The notes beneath the pieces were generated by a model. The model did not search any database. It saw only the letters and a program-made list of their open reading frames with translations, and was not told where the DNA came from. Made by a program: the position numbers and the translations under genes. Below are positions 1 to 8,081 of a DNA stretch of 64,000 bases, piece after piece (within the stretch, counting starts at the first letter, position 1; each line of letters starts with the position of its first letter). Location: contig NZ_VFAH01000010.1 of NCBI RefSeq assembly GCF_008929045.1, forward strand, positions 1 to 64,000, given 5' to 3'. This DNA comes from Noviherbaspirillum aerium (GTDB lineage Bacteria > Pseudomonadota > Gammaproteobacteria > Burkholderiales > Burkholderiaceae_D).

Positions 1-451
1 GACCGGCCTGGGCGTGGAGCGTGTCGATGAGGAGGGTCTTGTCGGAGGACAGCGGGGAATAGAAGCGCAGCAGGCGGTTGCTGTCGGTGAAATGGGGGAT
101 GGCGGCTGCGGCGAGGGCGGCCAGGGTATCTTGGGTGTCGTCAGCGGTGTCGGCTTGCTCGGTGGAAGCGAAGGTGGGGAAGAAAGGGGCGATGGGGCTG
201 GCGAAGTCGCGGATGGCCATGCCATGCAGCGGGTGGCCGGCGATGTGGAGCGCTTCGGCGGCTTGCTGCGCGAGGCTGGCGGCCTGGGCAGCCCTGGCGA
301 TGTCGGGGTTGAGGCGGGAGGCGGCTTGCAGGCCGTGCTGCAGGGCGCTGCCGGGGGTATCGGCTTGCAGGCCCGAGGCTGATGATGGCGATGAAGGAAC
401 GAGACCCTTGAGCGGGTCCTGTTCAGGATCATCGAAAGGCTGAAGCGACAT
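1..451 (-). CDS. vgrG: Probable type VI secretion tip protein VgrG, N-terminal fragment (runs off the left edge)
   Basis: An ATG at 451 on the minus strand opens a frame with no stop through position 1, so only about 150 codons are visible and the gene continues outside the window. Residues 1-120 are a low-complexity stretch rich in Ala, Gln, Pro and Ser. From residue 126 the sequence reads NRLLRFYSPLSSDKTLL. That resembles the start of the first beta domain of VgrG spike proteins, where an RLLRF-type strand is followed by a phrase about 20 residues long ending in Gly. VgrG trimers cap the Hcp tube and carry effectors. The two plus-strand frames over this stretch are shadows. The family call rests on about 25 residues. 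A long N-terminal extension is unusual, so another beta-rich secreted protein remains possible. Confidence 0.5.
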   Translation of the reverse strand, partial: MSLQPFDDPEQDPLKGLVPSSPSSASGLQADTPGSALQHGLQAASRLNPDIARAAQAASLAQQAAEALHIAGHPLHGMAIRDFASPIAPFFPTFASTEQADTADDTQDTLAALAAAAIPHFTDSNRLLRFYSPLSSDKTLLIDTLHAQAG

Positions 452-666
452 GTGTTATTCCCGGCAATGGCATTATTTTGTTGAGCCGCGCGTCCGCAAG
501 CAGCGCGCACAAAATTGTGCATACGACAACTAAAAAGTTGCCGGGATACTAACATGTCAAACAACGTTCGATAGTGTTTTATTAACTTTCTGTTGCGTTT
601 AGGTTGGTATTCGCGACAGTGGACTCATCGGCCGATGTCGCTCGGTCTGGCAGATCGATGAGCCAG
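452..666. other. AT-rich intergenic region upstream of the vgrG-like gene
   Basis: About 215 bases lie between two minus-strand genes. The stretch is clearly more AT-rich than its surroundings. On the minus strand there is a perfect TTGACA at 560-555, but no convincing -10 box at the right distance. Two short inverted repeats are visible: GCACAA/TTGTGC at 507-520 and CAACT/AGTTG at 527-540. These look like a promoter/operator area for the downstream minus-strand gene, but nothing decisive is seen. Confidence 0.35.
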
Positions 667-1254
667 TCAGCCGCCGCTTTCCGTGGGCGGGGCATCGACA
701 ACTTCCCGCTTTCTGCCTTTTTCCCAGAGTACATCGCTCCCTCCCGCAAACCGGTTGAGCACCCGCGACAGCACGAACATCAGATCGGACAGGCGGTTCA
801 TGTACTGCCGCGGATTGTCGTTGATCTTTTCCGTATTGCCGAGGCTGACGATGGCGCGTTCGGCGCGGCGGCAGATGGTGCGGCAGACATGGGCGAGGGC
901 GGCGGCGCGCGAGCCGGCCGGAAGGATGAAGTCCTTCAGCGGCGGCAGGTCGGCATTGTATTTTTCCAGCAGCGTGTCGAGCCGGCCCACGTGCACATCG
1001 GTGATCAGCGTATAGCCGGGAATGCAGAGTTCGCCGCCGAGGTCGAACAGGTCGTGCTGGATGGAAACGAGTTCCTCGCGCAGCGCATTCGGCAGTTCCT
1101 CGCACAGCAGCAGGCCGATATGGGAATTGAGTTCATCCACATCGCCCATCGCATGCACGCGCAGGCTGTCCTTGGCGACGCGGCTGCCGTCTCCCAGTCC
1201 GGTGGTGCCGTTGTCTCCGGTGCGCGTCGCGATTTTCGAAAGTCGGTTTCCCAT
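667..1254 (-). CDS. PduO-type ATP:cob(I)alamin adenosyltransferase
   Basis: The 195-residue protein transfers the 5'-deoxyadenosyl group of ATP to cob(I)alamin, making adenosylcobalamin in the cytoplasm. The N-terminal ATP-binding segment TRTGDNGTTGLGDG is intact, as is the helix VDELNSHIGLL. The C-terminal signature RAERAIVSLG followed by YMNRLSDLMFVLSR is typical of the PduO/MMAB trimeric family, not of CobA or EutT. Length is normal (about 185-195). The start is the ATG directly before the conserved KIATRTGD segment. It stands alone, divergent from the flavoenzyme gene at 1406. No cobalamin-dependent enzyme lies in the window, so its client is unknown. Confidence 0.92.
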   Translation of the reverse strand: MGNRLSKIATRTGDNGTTGLGDGSRVAKDSLRVHAMGDVDELNSHIGLLLCEELPNALREELVSIQHDLFDLGGELCIPGYTLITDVHVGRLDTLLEKYNADLPPLKDFILPAGSRAAALAHVCRTICRRAERAIVSLGNTEKINDNPRQYMNRLSDLMFVLSRVLNRFAGGSDVLWEKGRKREVVDAPPTESGG

Positions 1255-1405
1255 GGCTTTTCGTCAGGTATGGTCGGGTTTGGAATGAGGCCAGCATACG
1301 ACAAAAGCCGTCCCTGCGCAGTCGCCGGGGCGACGATGTCATCGGCCGCGGGAAGGGGCAAGAGAGTAAAATCGGGCAACGCCTGCAATTACACCGGAGA
1401 CGCCC

Positions 1406-2815
1406 ATGAACCATCCCGCCCAACTGGCCGCGCTGAAGAAGCCGGTGCCTGCCGAACTGCTTGCCGCGCTCGAATCGATTTTCGAGGATCGCTTTTCCAC
1501 ATCGCAAGCCATGCGGGAACATCACGGCCGCGACGAGTCTTCGTATGATCCGATGCTGCCCGATGCGGTCGTCTTCGCGCAGACCACCGAGGAAGTAGCG
1601 CAGGCGGTCAAGCTGTGCAGCCTGCATGAAGTGCCCATCATTCCCTACGGCACCGGCACCTCGCTCGAAGGCCATATCCTGGCGCTGCGCGGCGGCGTCA
1701 CCATCGACCTGTCGCAGATGAACCAGGTGCTGGCGGTGCATGCGGAAGACCAGACCGCCACCGTCCAGGCCGGCGTCACCCGCAAGCAATTAAACCAGGA
1801 GATCCGCGACACCGGCCTGTTCTTTCCAATCGACCCCGGCGCCGATGCCTCGCTCGGCGGCATGGCCGCCACCCGCGCATCCGGCACCAATGCCGTGCGC
1901 TACGGCACCATGCGCGAAAACACGCTGGCCCTGACGGTGGTCACCTCCGACGGCCGCATCATCAAGACCGGCACCCGCGCCAAGAAATCCTCCGCCGGGT
2001 ACGACCTCACCCGCGTGTTCGTCGGCAGCGAAGGCACGCTCGGCATCATCACCGAAGTCACGGTGCGCATCTATCCGCAGCCGGAAGCGGTATCGGCCGC
2101 CGTCTGTTCCTTCCCCTCGACCGCCGATGCGGTCAATGCGGTGATCCAGACCATACAGATGGGCGTGCCGATCGCCCGCGTCGAATTCCTCGACGAGCAG
2201 AGCGTGCGCTCCATCAATGCGCATGACCGGCTCAACCTGCCGGAAAAGCCGCTGCTGCTGTTCGAATTCCACGGCAGCGAACGCGGTGTCGAGGAGCAGG
2301 CGCGGACGGTGCAGGAAATCGCCGACGGCTTCAATGCCATCGGTTTCGAATGGGCAACCCGTCCGGAAGACCGGACCCGGCTCTGGACCGCGCGCCACAA
2401 TGCCTACTTCGCGATGCTGCAGATGCGCCCCGGCGGAAGGGCGATCTCCACCGACTGCTGCGTGCCGATCTCGCGCCTGGCCGAATGCATCCTCGATACC
2501 AAGGCCGACTGTGAAAAGAACGGCATCATCCATGCCATCATCGGCCATGTCGGCGACGGCAATTTCCATGTGCTGATGATGGTCGACCCCAACGATCCGG
2601 CCGACATCGCCAAGGCGGAAGGCGTCAATGCCCGCATGGTGGCGCGCGCCATCTCGATGGACGGCACCTGCACCGGCGAACACGGCGTCGGCCTGCACAA
2701 GATGGACTTCCTGATCCAGGAGCATGGCGAGGAAGCCATCGAAACCATGCGGCTGCTCAAGCATGCCTTCGACCCGAAAAACATCATGAATCCAGGCAAG
2801 ATCATTCAATGGTAG
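1406..2815 (+). CDS. FAD-binding 2-hydroxyacid oxidase, D-lactate dehydrogenase (cytochrome) type
   Basis: This 469-residue flavoprotein belongs to the VAO/PCMH family. An N-terminal FAD domain (about residues 50-230) contains IPYGTGTSLEGH and FVGSEGTLGIITEV. A C-terminal FAD-oxidase domain has HVGDGNFH at 381-388 and GEHGVG at 424-429, the residues that form the active site in D-lactate dehydrogenases and GlcD. It resembles mitochondrial-type D-lactate dehydrogenase (Dld1/LDHD) more than GlcD, and it lacks GlcE/GlcF partners of its own. It probably oxidises D-lactate or a related D-2-hydroxy acid and passes electrons to cytochrome c or quinone. GGAG precedes the ATG at good spacing. The stop overlaps the upstream ATG of the LysR frame. 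Substrate is inferred from family only. Confidence 0.85.
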   Translation: MNHPAQLAALKKPVPAELLAALESIFEDRFSTSQAMREHHGRDESSYDPMLPDAVVFAQTTEEVAQAVKLCSLHEVPIIPYGTGTSLEGHILALRGGVTIDLSQMNQVLAVHAEDQTATVQAGVTRKQLNQEIRDTGLFFPIDPGADASLGGMAATRASGTNAVRYGTMRENTLALTVVTSDGRIIKTGTRAKKSSAGYDLTRVFVGSEGTLGIITEVTVRIYPQPEAVSAAVCSFPSTADAVNAVIQTIQMGVPIARVEFLDEQSVRSINAHDRLNLPEKPLLLFEFHGSERGVEEQARTVQEIADGFNAIGFEWATRPEDRTRLWTARHNAYFAMLQMRPGGRAISTDCCVPISRLAECILDTKADCEKNGIIHAIIGHVGDGNFHVLMMVDPNDPADIAKAEGVNARMVARAISMDGTCTGEHGVGLHKMDFLIQEHGEEAIETMRLLKHAFDPKNIMNPGKIIQW

Positions 2816-2826
2816 GACGATTTCCG

Positions 2827-3717
2827 ATGGCGACCCGACTGCCTCCCGTACATGCCTTGTCCGCCTTCGAGGCGGCGGCCCGGCTCGGCTCTTTCGCGCT
2901 GGCGGCCGAGGAACTGTGCATCACGCCGTCGGCGCTGTCGCACCGCATCCGCCTGCTGGAGGAGTTCGTCGGCGAGCGCCTGTTCCTGCGCGACGGCCGC
3001 GCGGTCAGCCTGTCCGAGTTCGGCCGGCGCTATCTCGATGTGGTGCGGGCGGCGCTGCGCACGCTGACCGAATTTCCGATGCCGCACCGCAGCGCCCCGG
3101 CGCAGCCGCGCATCAAGGTGACGGTGCCGCCCACCTTCGCCCGCTACTTGCTGGTGCCGCGCCTGGGCGACTTCACCCGCCAGTATCCCGACATCGTGCT
3201 GGAACTGTTCCTGTCGGTGCCGCTGTACGACCTGGCGCTGTCGGAAAGCGACGTGGAGGTGCGTTTCGGCGCCGGCAATTACACCGATACCGTGACCGAA
3301 AAACTGTTCGAGGAACCGACCTTCGCGGTGGCCAGCCCGGCCTACCTGGAAAAGATCGGCCCGCTGGAGCAGCCGTCGGACCTGGCCAGGGCCACCTTGC
3401 TGCGCTCGGCGCTGGAACCCTGGCAGCCCTGGTTCGAAGTCGCCGGCCTCGACTGGCCGGAGCCGTCGAACGCGCTGCGCCTGGACGACCTCGGCCTGCT
3501 GCTGGAAGCGATCCGCCACGGCTACGGCGTCGGCCTCACCCGCAAGCATTTCGTGCAGGAGCTGCTGCAGCGCGGCGAAGTCGTCCACCTGTTCAAGGAT
3601 GTGGAACTGAAGTCGCCGCCGCATGCCTACTATGTGGTCTATGAGCCGCAGGCGCGGGTGCGGCCGGAAGTCGGCGCCTTCATCGACTGGCTGAGGAAGA
3701 GTTTCGGCCGGCTGTGA
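2827..3717 (+). CDS. LysR-family transcriptional regulator (GcvA-like)
   Basis: This regulator has an N-terminal winged helix-turn-helix, residues about 5-65, with the pattern LSAFEAAARLGSFALAAEEL followed by TPSALSHRIRLLE. A periplasmic-binding-like effector domain follows to about residue 295. Similarity of the N-terminus (LPPVHALSAFEAAAR) points to the GcvA subgroup. An in-frame ATG at 2809 overlaps the end of the flavoenzyme gene, but the ATG at 2827 has AGGA (2814-2817) at proper spacing and starts right before the conserved domain, so I prefer it. It sits between two 2-hydroxyacid oxidase genes on the same strand and may regulate either. The effector is unknown. Confidence 0.88.
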   Translation: MATRLPPVHALSAFEAAARLGSFALAAEELCITPSALSHRIRLLEEFVGERLFLRDGRAVSLSEFGRRYLDVVRAALRTLTEFPMPHRSAPAQPRIKVTVPPTFARYLLVPRLGDFTRQYPDIVLELFLSVPLYDLALSESDVEVRFGAGNYTDTVTEKLFEEPTFAVASPAYLEKIGPLEQPSDLARATLLRSALEPWQPWFEVAGLDWPEPSNALRLDDLGLLLEAIRHGYGVGLTRKHFVQELLQRGEVVHLFKDVELKSPPHAYYVVYEPQARVRPEVGAFIDWLRKSFGRL

Positions 3718-3898
3718 TGAACGATGTTCGTTCGGCAATACCCGTGAAAAGAATTCAAGCAGCCGCTGCGCAGCTTTCACCTCAGGCAGGACAATTGCAC
3801 GGATAATCATCCTGCCGATGCGCGGCCGCTTGCCGCGCACCACGATGGCGGCACCGGCCGCATCATCGATGCAACGCCGACTCTCCCTGGAGCAGGAC

Positions 3899-5386
3899 AT
3901 GAACGCCCCCGCAACCCCCCAATTCACCCTGGAGCGCCAGCGCCAGGTCGCCAGCGCCCTCGACCGGCTGCTGCCGGCCGGCTGCGTGCTCTTCAACGAG
4001 GAAGACACCCGTCCTTACGAATGCGACGGCCTGTCGGCCTATCGCCAGCTGCCGATGGTGGTGGTGCTGCCGCAGAACGAGGCGCAGGTGATCGACATCC
4101 TCAAGACCTGCCGCGAGCTGCAGGTGCCGATCGTGCCGCGCGGCGCGGGCACCGGCCTGTCCGGCGGCGCGATGCCGATCGCCGACGGCGTGGTGCTGTC
4201 GACCGCCAAGTTCAACAAGATCCTCAAGCTCGATGCCTATTCCCGGACCGCCGTGGTGCAGCCCGGCGTGCGCAATCTCGCCATTTCCGAAGCCGCCGCG
4301 CCGCACGGGCTCTACTATGCGCCCGATCCCTCGTCGCAGATCGCCTGCACCATCGGCGGCAACGTCGCCGAGAACTCCGGCGGCGTGCATTGCCTGAAAT
4401 ACGGCCTCACGGTGCATAACGTGCTGCGGGTACGCATGGTGACCATCGAGGGCGACGTGGTCGAGCTCGGCGGCGATGCGCTCGACGCGCCGGGGCTGGA
4501 TCTGCTCGCGGTCTTCATCGGTTCCGAAGGCATGCTCGGCGTGGTCACCGAAGTCACCGTCAAGCTGGTGCCGAAACCGCAGCTGGCGCGGGTCATCATG
4601 GCGTCCTTCGACGACGTGGTCAAAGGCGGCGACGCGGTAGCCAGGGTGATTGCCGCCGGCATCATCCCCGCCGGCCTTGAGATGATGGACAAGACCTCGT
4701 CGCGCATGGTCGAGCCTTTCGTGAAAGCCGGTTACGACATCGATGCCGAAGCCATCCTGCTGTGCGAATCGGACGGCATCCCGGAAGAGGTGGAAGAGGA
4801 AATCGCGCGCATGACCGAAGTGCTGAAGGCCTCGGGCGCGACCGCGATCGCCGTGTCGCAGAACGAGGTCGAGCGGCTCAAGTTCTGGTCCGGCCGCAAG
4901 AATGCCTTCCCGGCCGCCGGCCGCATTTCCCCCGATTATTACTGCATGGACGGCACCATTCCACGCAAGCATCTCGCCCATGTGCTGGTGAGCATCACCG
5001 AGATGGAAAAGAAGCACGGCCTGCGCTGCGCCAACGTGTTCCATGCCGGCGACGGCAACCTGCATCCGCTGATCATGTTCGATGCCAACATGCCGGGCGA
5101 ATTCGAGCGCGCCGAAGCCTTCGGCGCCGACATCCTCGAACTCTGCGTCGAGGTTGGCGGGACGATCACCGGCGAACACGGCGTCGGCATCGAAAAGATC
5201 AATTCCATGTGCGTGCAATATTCGCCGCAGGAGCGCGAAGCCTTCTTCGCCGTCAAGCGGGCCTTCGATACCGCCTTCCTGCTCAACCCGGACAAGGCCA
5301 TTCCTTCGCTGCACCGCTGCGCCGAGTACGGCAAGATGCATGTGCAGCGCGGACAGCTGAAGTTCGCCGACCTGCCGCGCTTTTAG
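3899..5386 (+). CDS. glcD: Glycolate oxidase catalytic subunit GlcD
   Basis: This is the FAD-linked catalytic subunit of the membrane-associated glycolate oxidase, which converts glycolate to glyoxylate. The 495-residue protein has the FAD-binding PCMH fold (VPRGAGTGLSGGAMP, then GGNVAENSGG) and a C-terminal oxidase domain with HAGDGNLH at 382-389 and GEHGVG at 425-430. A longer in-frame start exists at 3818, but the ATG at 3899 has GGAG six bases upstream and gives the family's usual start and length. GlcE and GlcF follow at 18- and 2-base gaps, so glcDEF is one operon. The paralog at 1406 shares the fold but is clearly distinct in sequence. Confidence 0.95.
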   Translation: MNAPATPQFTLERQRQVASALDRLLPAGCVLFNEEDTRPYECDGLSAYRQLPMVVVLPQNEAQVIDILKTCRELQVPIVPRGAGTGLSGGAMPIADGVVLSTAKFNKILKLDAYSRTAVVQPGVRNLAISEAAAPHGLYYAPDPSSQIACTIGGNVAENSGGVHCLKYGLTVHNVLRVRMVTIEGDVVELGGDALDAPGLDLLAVFIGSEGMLGVVTEVTVKLVPKPQLARVIMASFDDVVKGGDAVARVIAAGIIPAGLEMMDKTSSRMVEPFVKAGYDIDAEAILLCESDGIPEEVEEEIARMTEVLKASGATAIAVSQNEVERLKFWSGRKNAFPAAGRISPDYYCMDGTIPRKHLAHVLVSITEMEKKHGLRCANVFHAGDGNLHPLIMFDANMPGEFERAEAFGADILELCVEVGGTITGEHGVGIEKINSMCVQYSPQEREAFFAVKRAFDTAFLLNPDKAIPSLHRCAEYGKMHVQRGQLKFADLPRF

Positions 5387-5404
5387 TGGACCACTAGGAA
5401 ACTT

Positions 5405-6472
5405 ATGGAACAGGCATTGCAACAATTCCGCGACGCGATCAACGCTGCAGCATCGGCGGGCAAGCCGCTGCGCATCCGCGGCGGCGGCACCAAGGACTGG
5501 TACGGACAGGCGCTGCAGGGCGATATTCTCGATACCCGCGAATATTCCGGCATCATCGCCTACGACCCGACCGAGCTGGTCATCACCGCGCGCTGCGGCA
5601 CGCCGCTGCTGGAGATCGAGGCCGCGCTGGCCCAGCACAACCAGGTGCTCGCGTTCGAGCCGCCGCAGTACGGGCCGGCATCGACCATCGGCGGCGTGGT
5701 GGCGGCCGGCCTGTCCGGTCCGCGCCGGCAGGCGGTCGGCGCGGTGCGCGACTTCGTGCTCGGGGCGGTGCTGATGGATGCGAAGGGCGAGGTGCTGCAT
5801 TTCGGCGGGCAGGTGATGAAGAATGTCGCCGGCTACGACGTGTCGCGCCTGCTGGCCGGTTCGCTCGGCACGCTCGGCCTGATTCTCGAAGTCTCGCTCA
5901 AGGTATTGCCCAAGGCCTTCGCCGAAACCACGCTGCGCTTCGAGATGCCGCAGGACAGGGCGATCGACCAGCTCAACCGCTGGGGCGGGCAGCCGCTGCC
6001 GGTGTCGGCCAGCGCCTGGCACGGCGGTGTGCTGATCGTGCGCCTGTCGGGCGCCGAAGCGGCGGTGCGCTCGGCGGTGCAGAAGATGGGCGGCGAGGAA
6101 GATACGCAGGCCGAGATGTTCTGGAGCGAGCTGCGCAACCACAACAATGCCTTCTTTGCAGCCACCACCGGCCCCACCGCCTTGTGGCGCCTGTCGCTGC
6201 CATCGGTGGCGCAGCCGCTGGCGCTGGACGGCGAGCAATTGATCGAATGGGGCGGCGCCCAGCGCTGGCTGCGCAGCGAAGCCGATGCGGCCACGATACG
6301 CAACGTGACCGCGCAGGCCGGCGGCCATGCGACGCTGTACCGCGGCGGCGACAAGAGCGTCGGCGTGTTTCATCCGCTGGCGCCGGCGGTGGCGAAGATC
6401 CACCGCAACCTGAAACAATCCTTTGATCCGGCCGGTATCTTCAACCGCGGCCGGATGTACGAAGACGTCTGA
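5405..6472 (+). CDS. glcE: Glycolate oxidase FAD-binding subunit GlcE
   Basis: GlcE is the second flavin subunit of glycolate oxidase, a shortened paralog of GlcD needed for activity. The 355-residue sequence has the PCMH FAD domain (IRGGGTKDWYG near residue 23, then the pattern GPASTIGGVVAAGLSGP and GYDVSRLLAGSLGTLG). It ends with the short conserved tail HRNLKQSFDPAGIFNRGRMY. It lacks the GEHGVG active-site block of GlcD, as expected for this subunit. AGGAAA precedes the ATG. It lies 18 bases after glcD and 2 bases before glcF, indicating co-translation. Confidence 0.95.
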   Translation: MEQALQQFRDAINAAASAGKPLRIRGGGTKDWYGQALQGDILDTREYSGIIAYDPTELVITARCGTPLLEIEAALAQHNQVLAFEPPQYGPASTIGGVVAAGLSGPRRQAVGAVRDFVLGAVLMDAKGEVLHFGGQVMKNVAGYDVSRLLAGSLGTLGLILEVSLKVLPKAFAETTLRFEMPQDRAIDQLNRWGGQPLPVSASAWHGGVLIVRLSGAEAAVRSAVQKMGGEEDTQAEMFWSELRNHNNAFFAATTGPTALWRLSLPSVAQPLALDGEQLIEWGGAQRWLRSEADAATIRNVTAQAGGHATLYRGGDKSVGVFHPLAPAVAKIHRNLKQSFDPAGIFNRGRMYEDV

Positions 6473-6474
6473 AT

Positions 6475-7707
6475 ATGCAAACCAATCTTGCCGATTTCAT
6501 CAAGAACACCCGCGAGGGTGAAGAAGCCGACGCCATCTTGCGCAAGTGCGTGCATTGCGGCTTCTGCACCGCCACCTGCCCGACCTACCAGCTGCTGGGC
6601 GACGAGCTCGACGGCCCGCGCGGCCGCATCTACCTGATCAAGCAGGTTCTCGAAGGCAAGCCGGCGACACAGAAAACGCAGACCCATCTCGACCGCTGCC
6701 TGACCTGCCGCAACTGCGAATCGACCTGTCCTTCCGGCGTGCAGTACGGCCGCCTGGTGGACATTGGCCGCAAGGTGGTGGAAGACCAGGTGCCGCGCCC
6801 GCTGTCGCAGCGTATCGTGCGCAATGCCCTGAAGGAAGGCTTGCCGCGCCAGTGGCTGTTCAAGCCGGCCATGGGCGCGGGACAGATGGTGCGTCCGCTG
6901 CTGCCCTCGGTGCTGCGCAACAAGGTGCCGAAGAAGCAGAGCGCCGGCGCCTGGCCGCGCACCGAACATGCGCGCAAGATGCTGGTGCTGCAGGGCTGCG
7001 TGCAGCCGTCGATGTCGCCCAACATCAATGCCGCGACCGCCCGCGTGCTCGACGCGCTGGGCGTGCAGCTGATCACCGCGCCCAAGGCCGGCTGCTGCGG
7101 CGCCATCCGCTATCATATGAACGACCATGACGGCGGCCTGAACGACATGCGCAACAACATCGATGCCTGGTGGCCGCTGGTCGAGTCCGGCGTGGAAGCG
7201 ATTGTCATGACGGCCTCCGGCTGCGGCGTCACCGTCAAGGACTACGGTCACCTGTTCGCGCATGACGAGAAGTATGCGGCCAAGGCGAAGCGGATTTCCG
7301 AACTGACCAGGGACCTCAGCGAAATCCTGCCGTCCTTCGAAGCCGAACTGGCGGCGAAGCTGCAGGGCAAGCTGAACAAGCGGGTCGCCTATCATCCGCC
7401 GTGCACGCTGCAGCATGGCCAGCAGATCCGCGGCAAGGTGGAAGGCCTGCTGCGCGCCATTGGCGTCGATGTGCAGCTGTGCGCCGACAGCCACCTGTGC
7501 TGCGGCTCGGCCGGCACCTATTCGGTGCTGCAGCCGGAGATGGCCTACCAGCTGCGCGACAACAAGCTGCAGAATCTGCAAGCCACCAGGCCGGACATGA
7601 TCGTGTCGGCCAACATCGGCTGCCAGACCCACCTACAGTCCGGCACCGACACGCCCGTCGGCCACTGGATCGAACTGGTCGACCAGGCTCTGGCCGAGGC
7701 GCGCTGA
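6475..7707 (+). CDS. glcF: Glycolate oxidase iron-sulfur subunit GlcF
   Basis: GlcF carries electrons from the GlcDE flavins towards the membrane quinone pool. Two [4Fe-4S] ferredoxin motifs are visible: cysteines 25, 28, 31, 35 (CVHCGFCTATCP) and 75, 78, 81, 85 (CLTCRNCESTCP). Two cysteine-rich domains follow, with AGCCGAIRYH and LCCGSAGTYS. Length 410 residues is normal. The ATG is 2 bases after the glcE stop, so it is the last gene of the operon. Downstream at 7816-7849 there is an 8-bp stem (GGAGAGGC/GCCTCTCC) without a T-run, which could mark the operon end. Confidence 0.95.
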   Translation: MQTNLADFIKNTREGEEADAILRKCVHCGFCTATCPTYQLLGDELDGPRGRIYLIKQVLEGKPATQKTQTHLDRCLTCRNCESTCPSGVQYGRLVDIGRKVVEDQVPRPLSQRIVRNALKEGLPRQWLFKPAMGAGQMVRPLLPSVLRNKVPKKQSAGAWPRTEHARKMLVLQGCVQPSMSPNINAATARVLDALGVQLITAPKAGCCGAIRYHMNDHDGGLNDMRNNIDAWWPLVESGVEAIVMTASGCGVTVKDYGHLFAHDEKYAAKAKRISELTRDLSEILPSFEAELAAKLQGKLNKRVAYHPPCTLQHGQQIRGKVEGLLRAIGVDVQLCADSHLCCGSAGTYSVLQPEMAYQLRDNKLQNLQATRPDMIVSANIGCQTHLQSGTDTPVGHWIELVDQALAEAR

Positions 7708-8081
7708 AATTTTCCCGCTGTTAAAATGGCGCAGGTTCCAAGCATGAGCTTTCCGGCACCGCCGGGCATCCCGCCCGGTCCGATGTCGAAATGACCATGC
7801 GCTGACGAACCTCTTGGAGAGGCGTTTCGCCCAGGCGCCCGGCCTCTCCGCAACTGCCGCCTGCCCCATCCCCGCAGTCGATATTGCCGATAAGAACCAA
7901 CCGGATTTGAACCGGTCAATGTCTCCATATCCGGCATTTCTCGCTCCCATGCAATGAAGCGAGGAAACTCCATCCCATGACAAGCGCACGGCGCCCGCCG
8001 GCTTGCATGGATGGCATCGACATTCAACGCCGGCAAGGCCGGGCGATCAAGATCGCTTGCCGGCACAGGGGAGCACGCTAC
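7708..8081 (+). other. Intergenic leader before the LOV-GGDEF gene
   Basis: About 370 bases separate glcF from the start I prefer for the next gene. The stretch holds an 8-bp stem with an 18-base loop at 7816-7849, and a short ACCGG/CCGGT repeat around 7900-7917. An in-frame ATG at 7977 would extend the next protein by 35 residues with no domain similarity. I compared the stretch by eye with cyclic-di-GMP (GEMM), glycine and TPP riboswitch cores and did not find them. Confidence 0.3.

Noticed and set aside
14-443. Two plus-strand frames at the left edge
   Set aside because: They lie opposite the open VgrG-like frame and have Gly/Ala-rich nonsense composition.
452-600. Sigma-54 promoter for the VgrG-like gene
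   Set aside because: The GG of the -24 element is missing; only a loose TTGC is present.
3863-6418. 851-codon antisense frame opposite glcD-glcE
   Set aside because: Spans two real genes on the other strand and shows no domain.
7708-8081. Possible cyclic-di-GMP riboswitch before the GGDEF gene
   Set aside because: The conserved GEMM core and pairing pattern could not be found; only a simple 8-bp stem is present.
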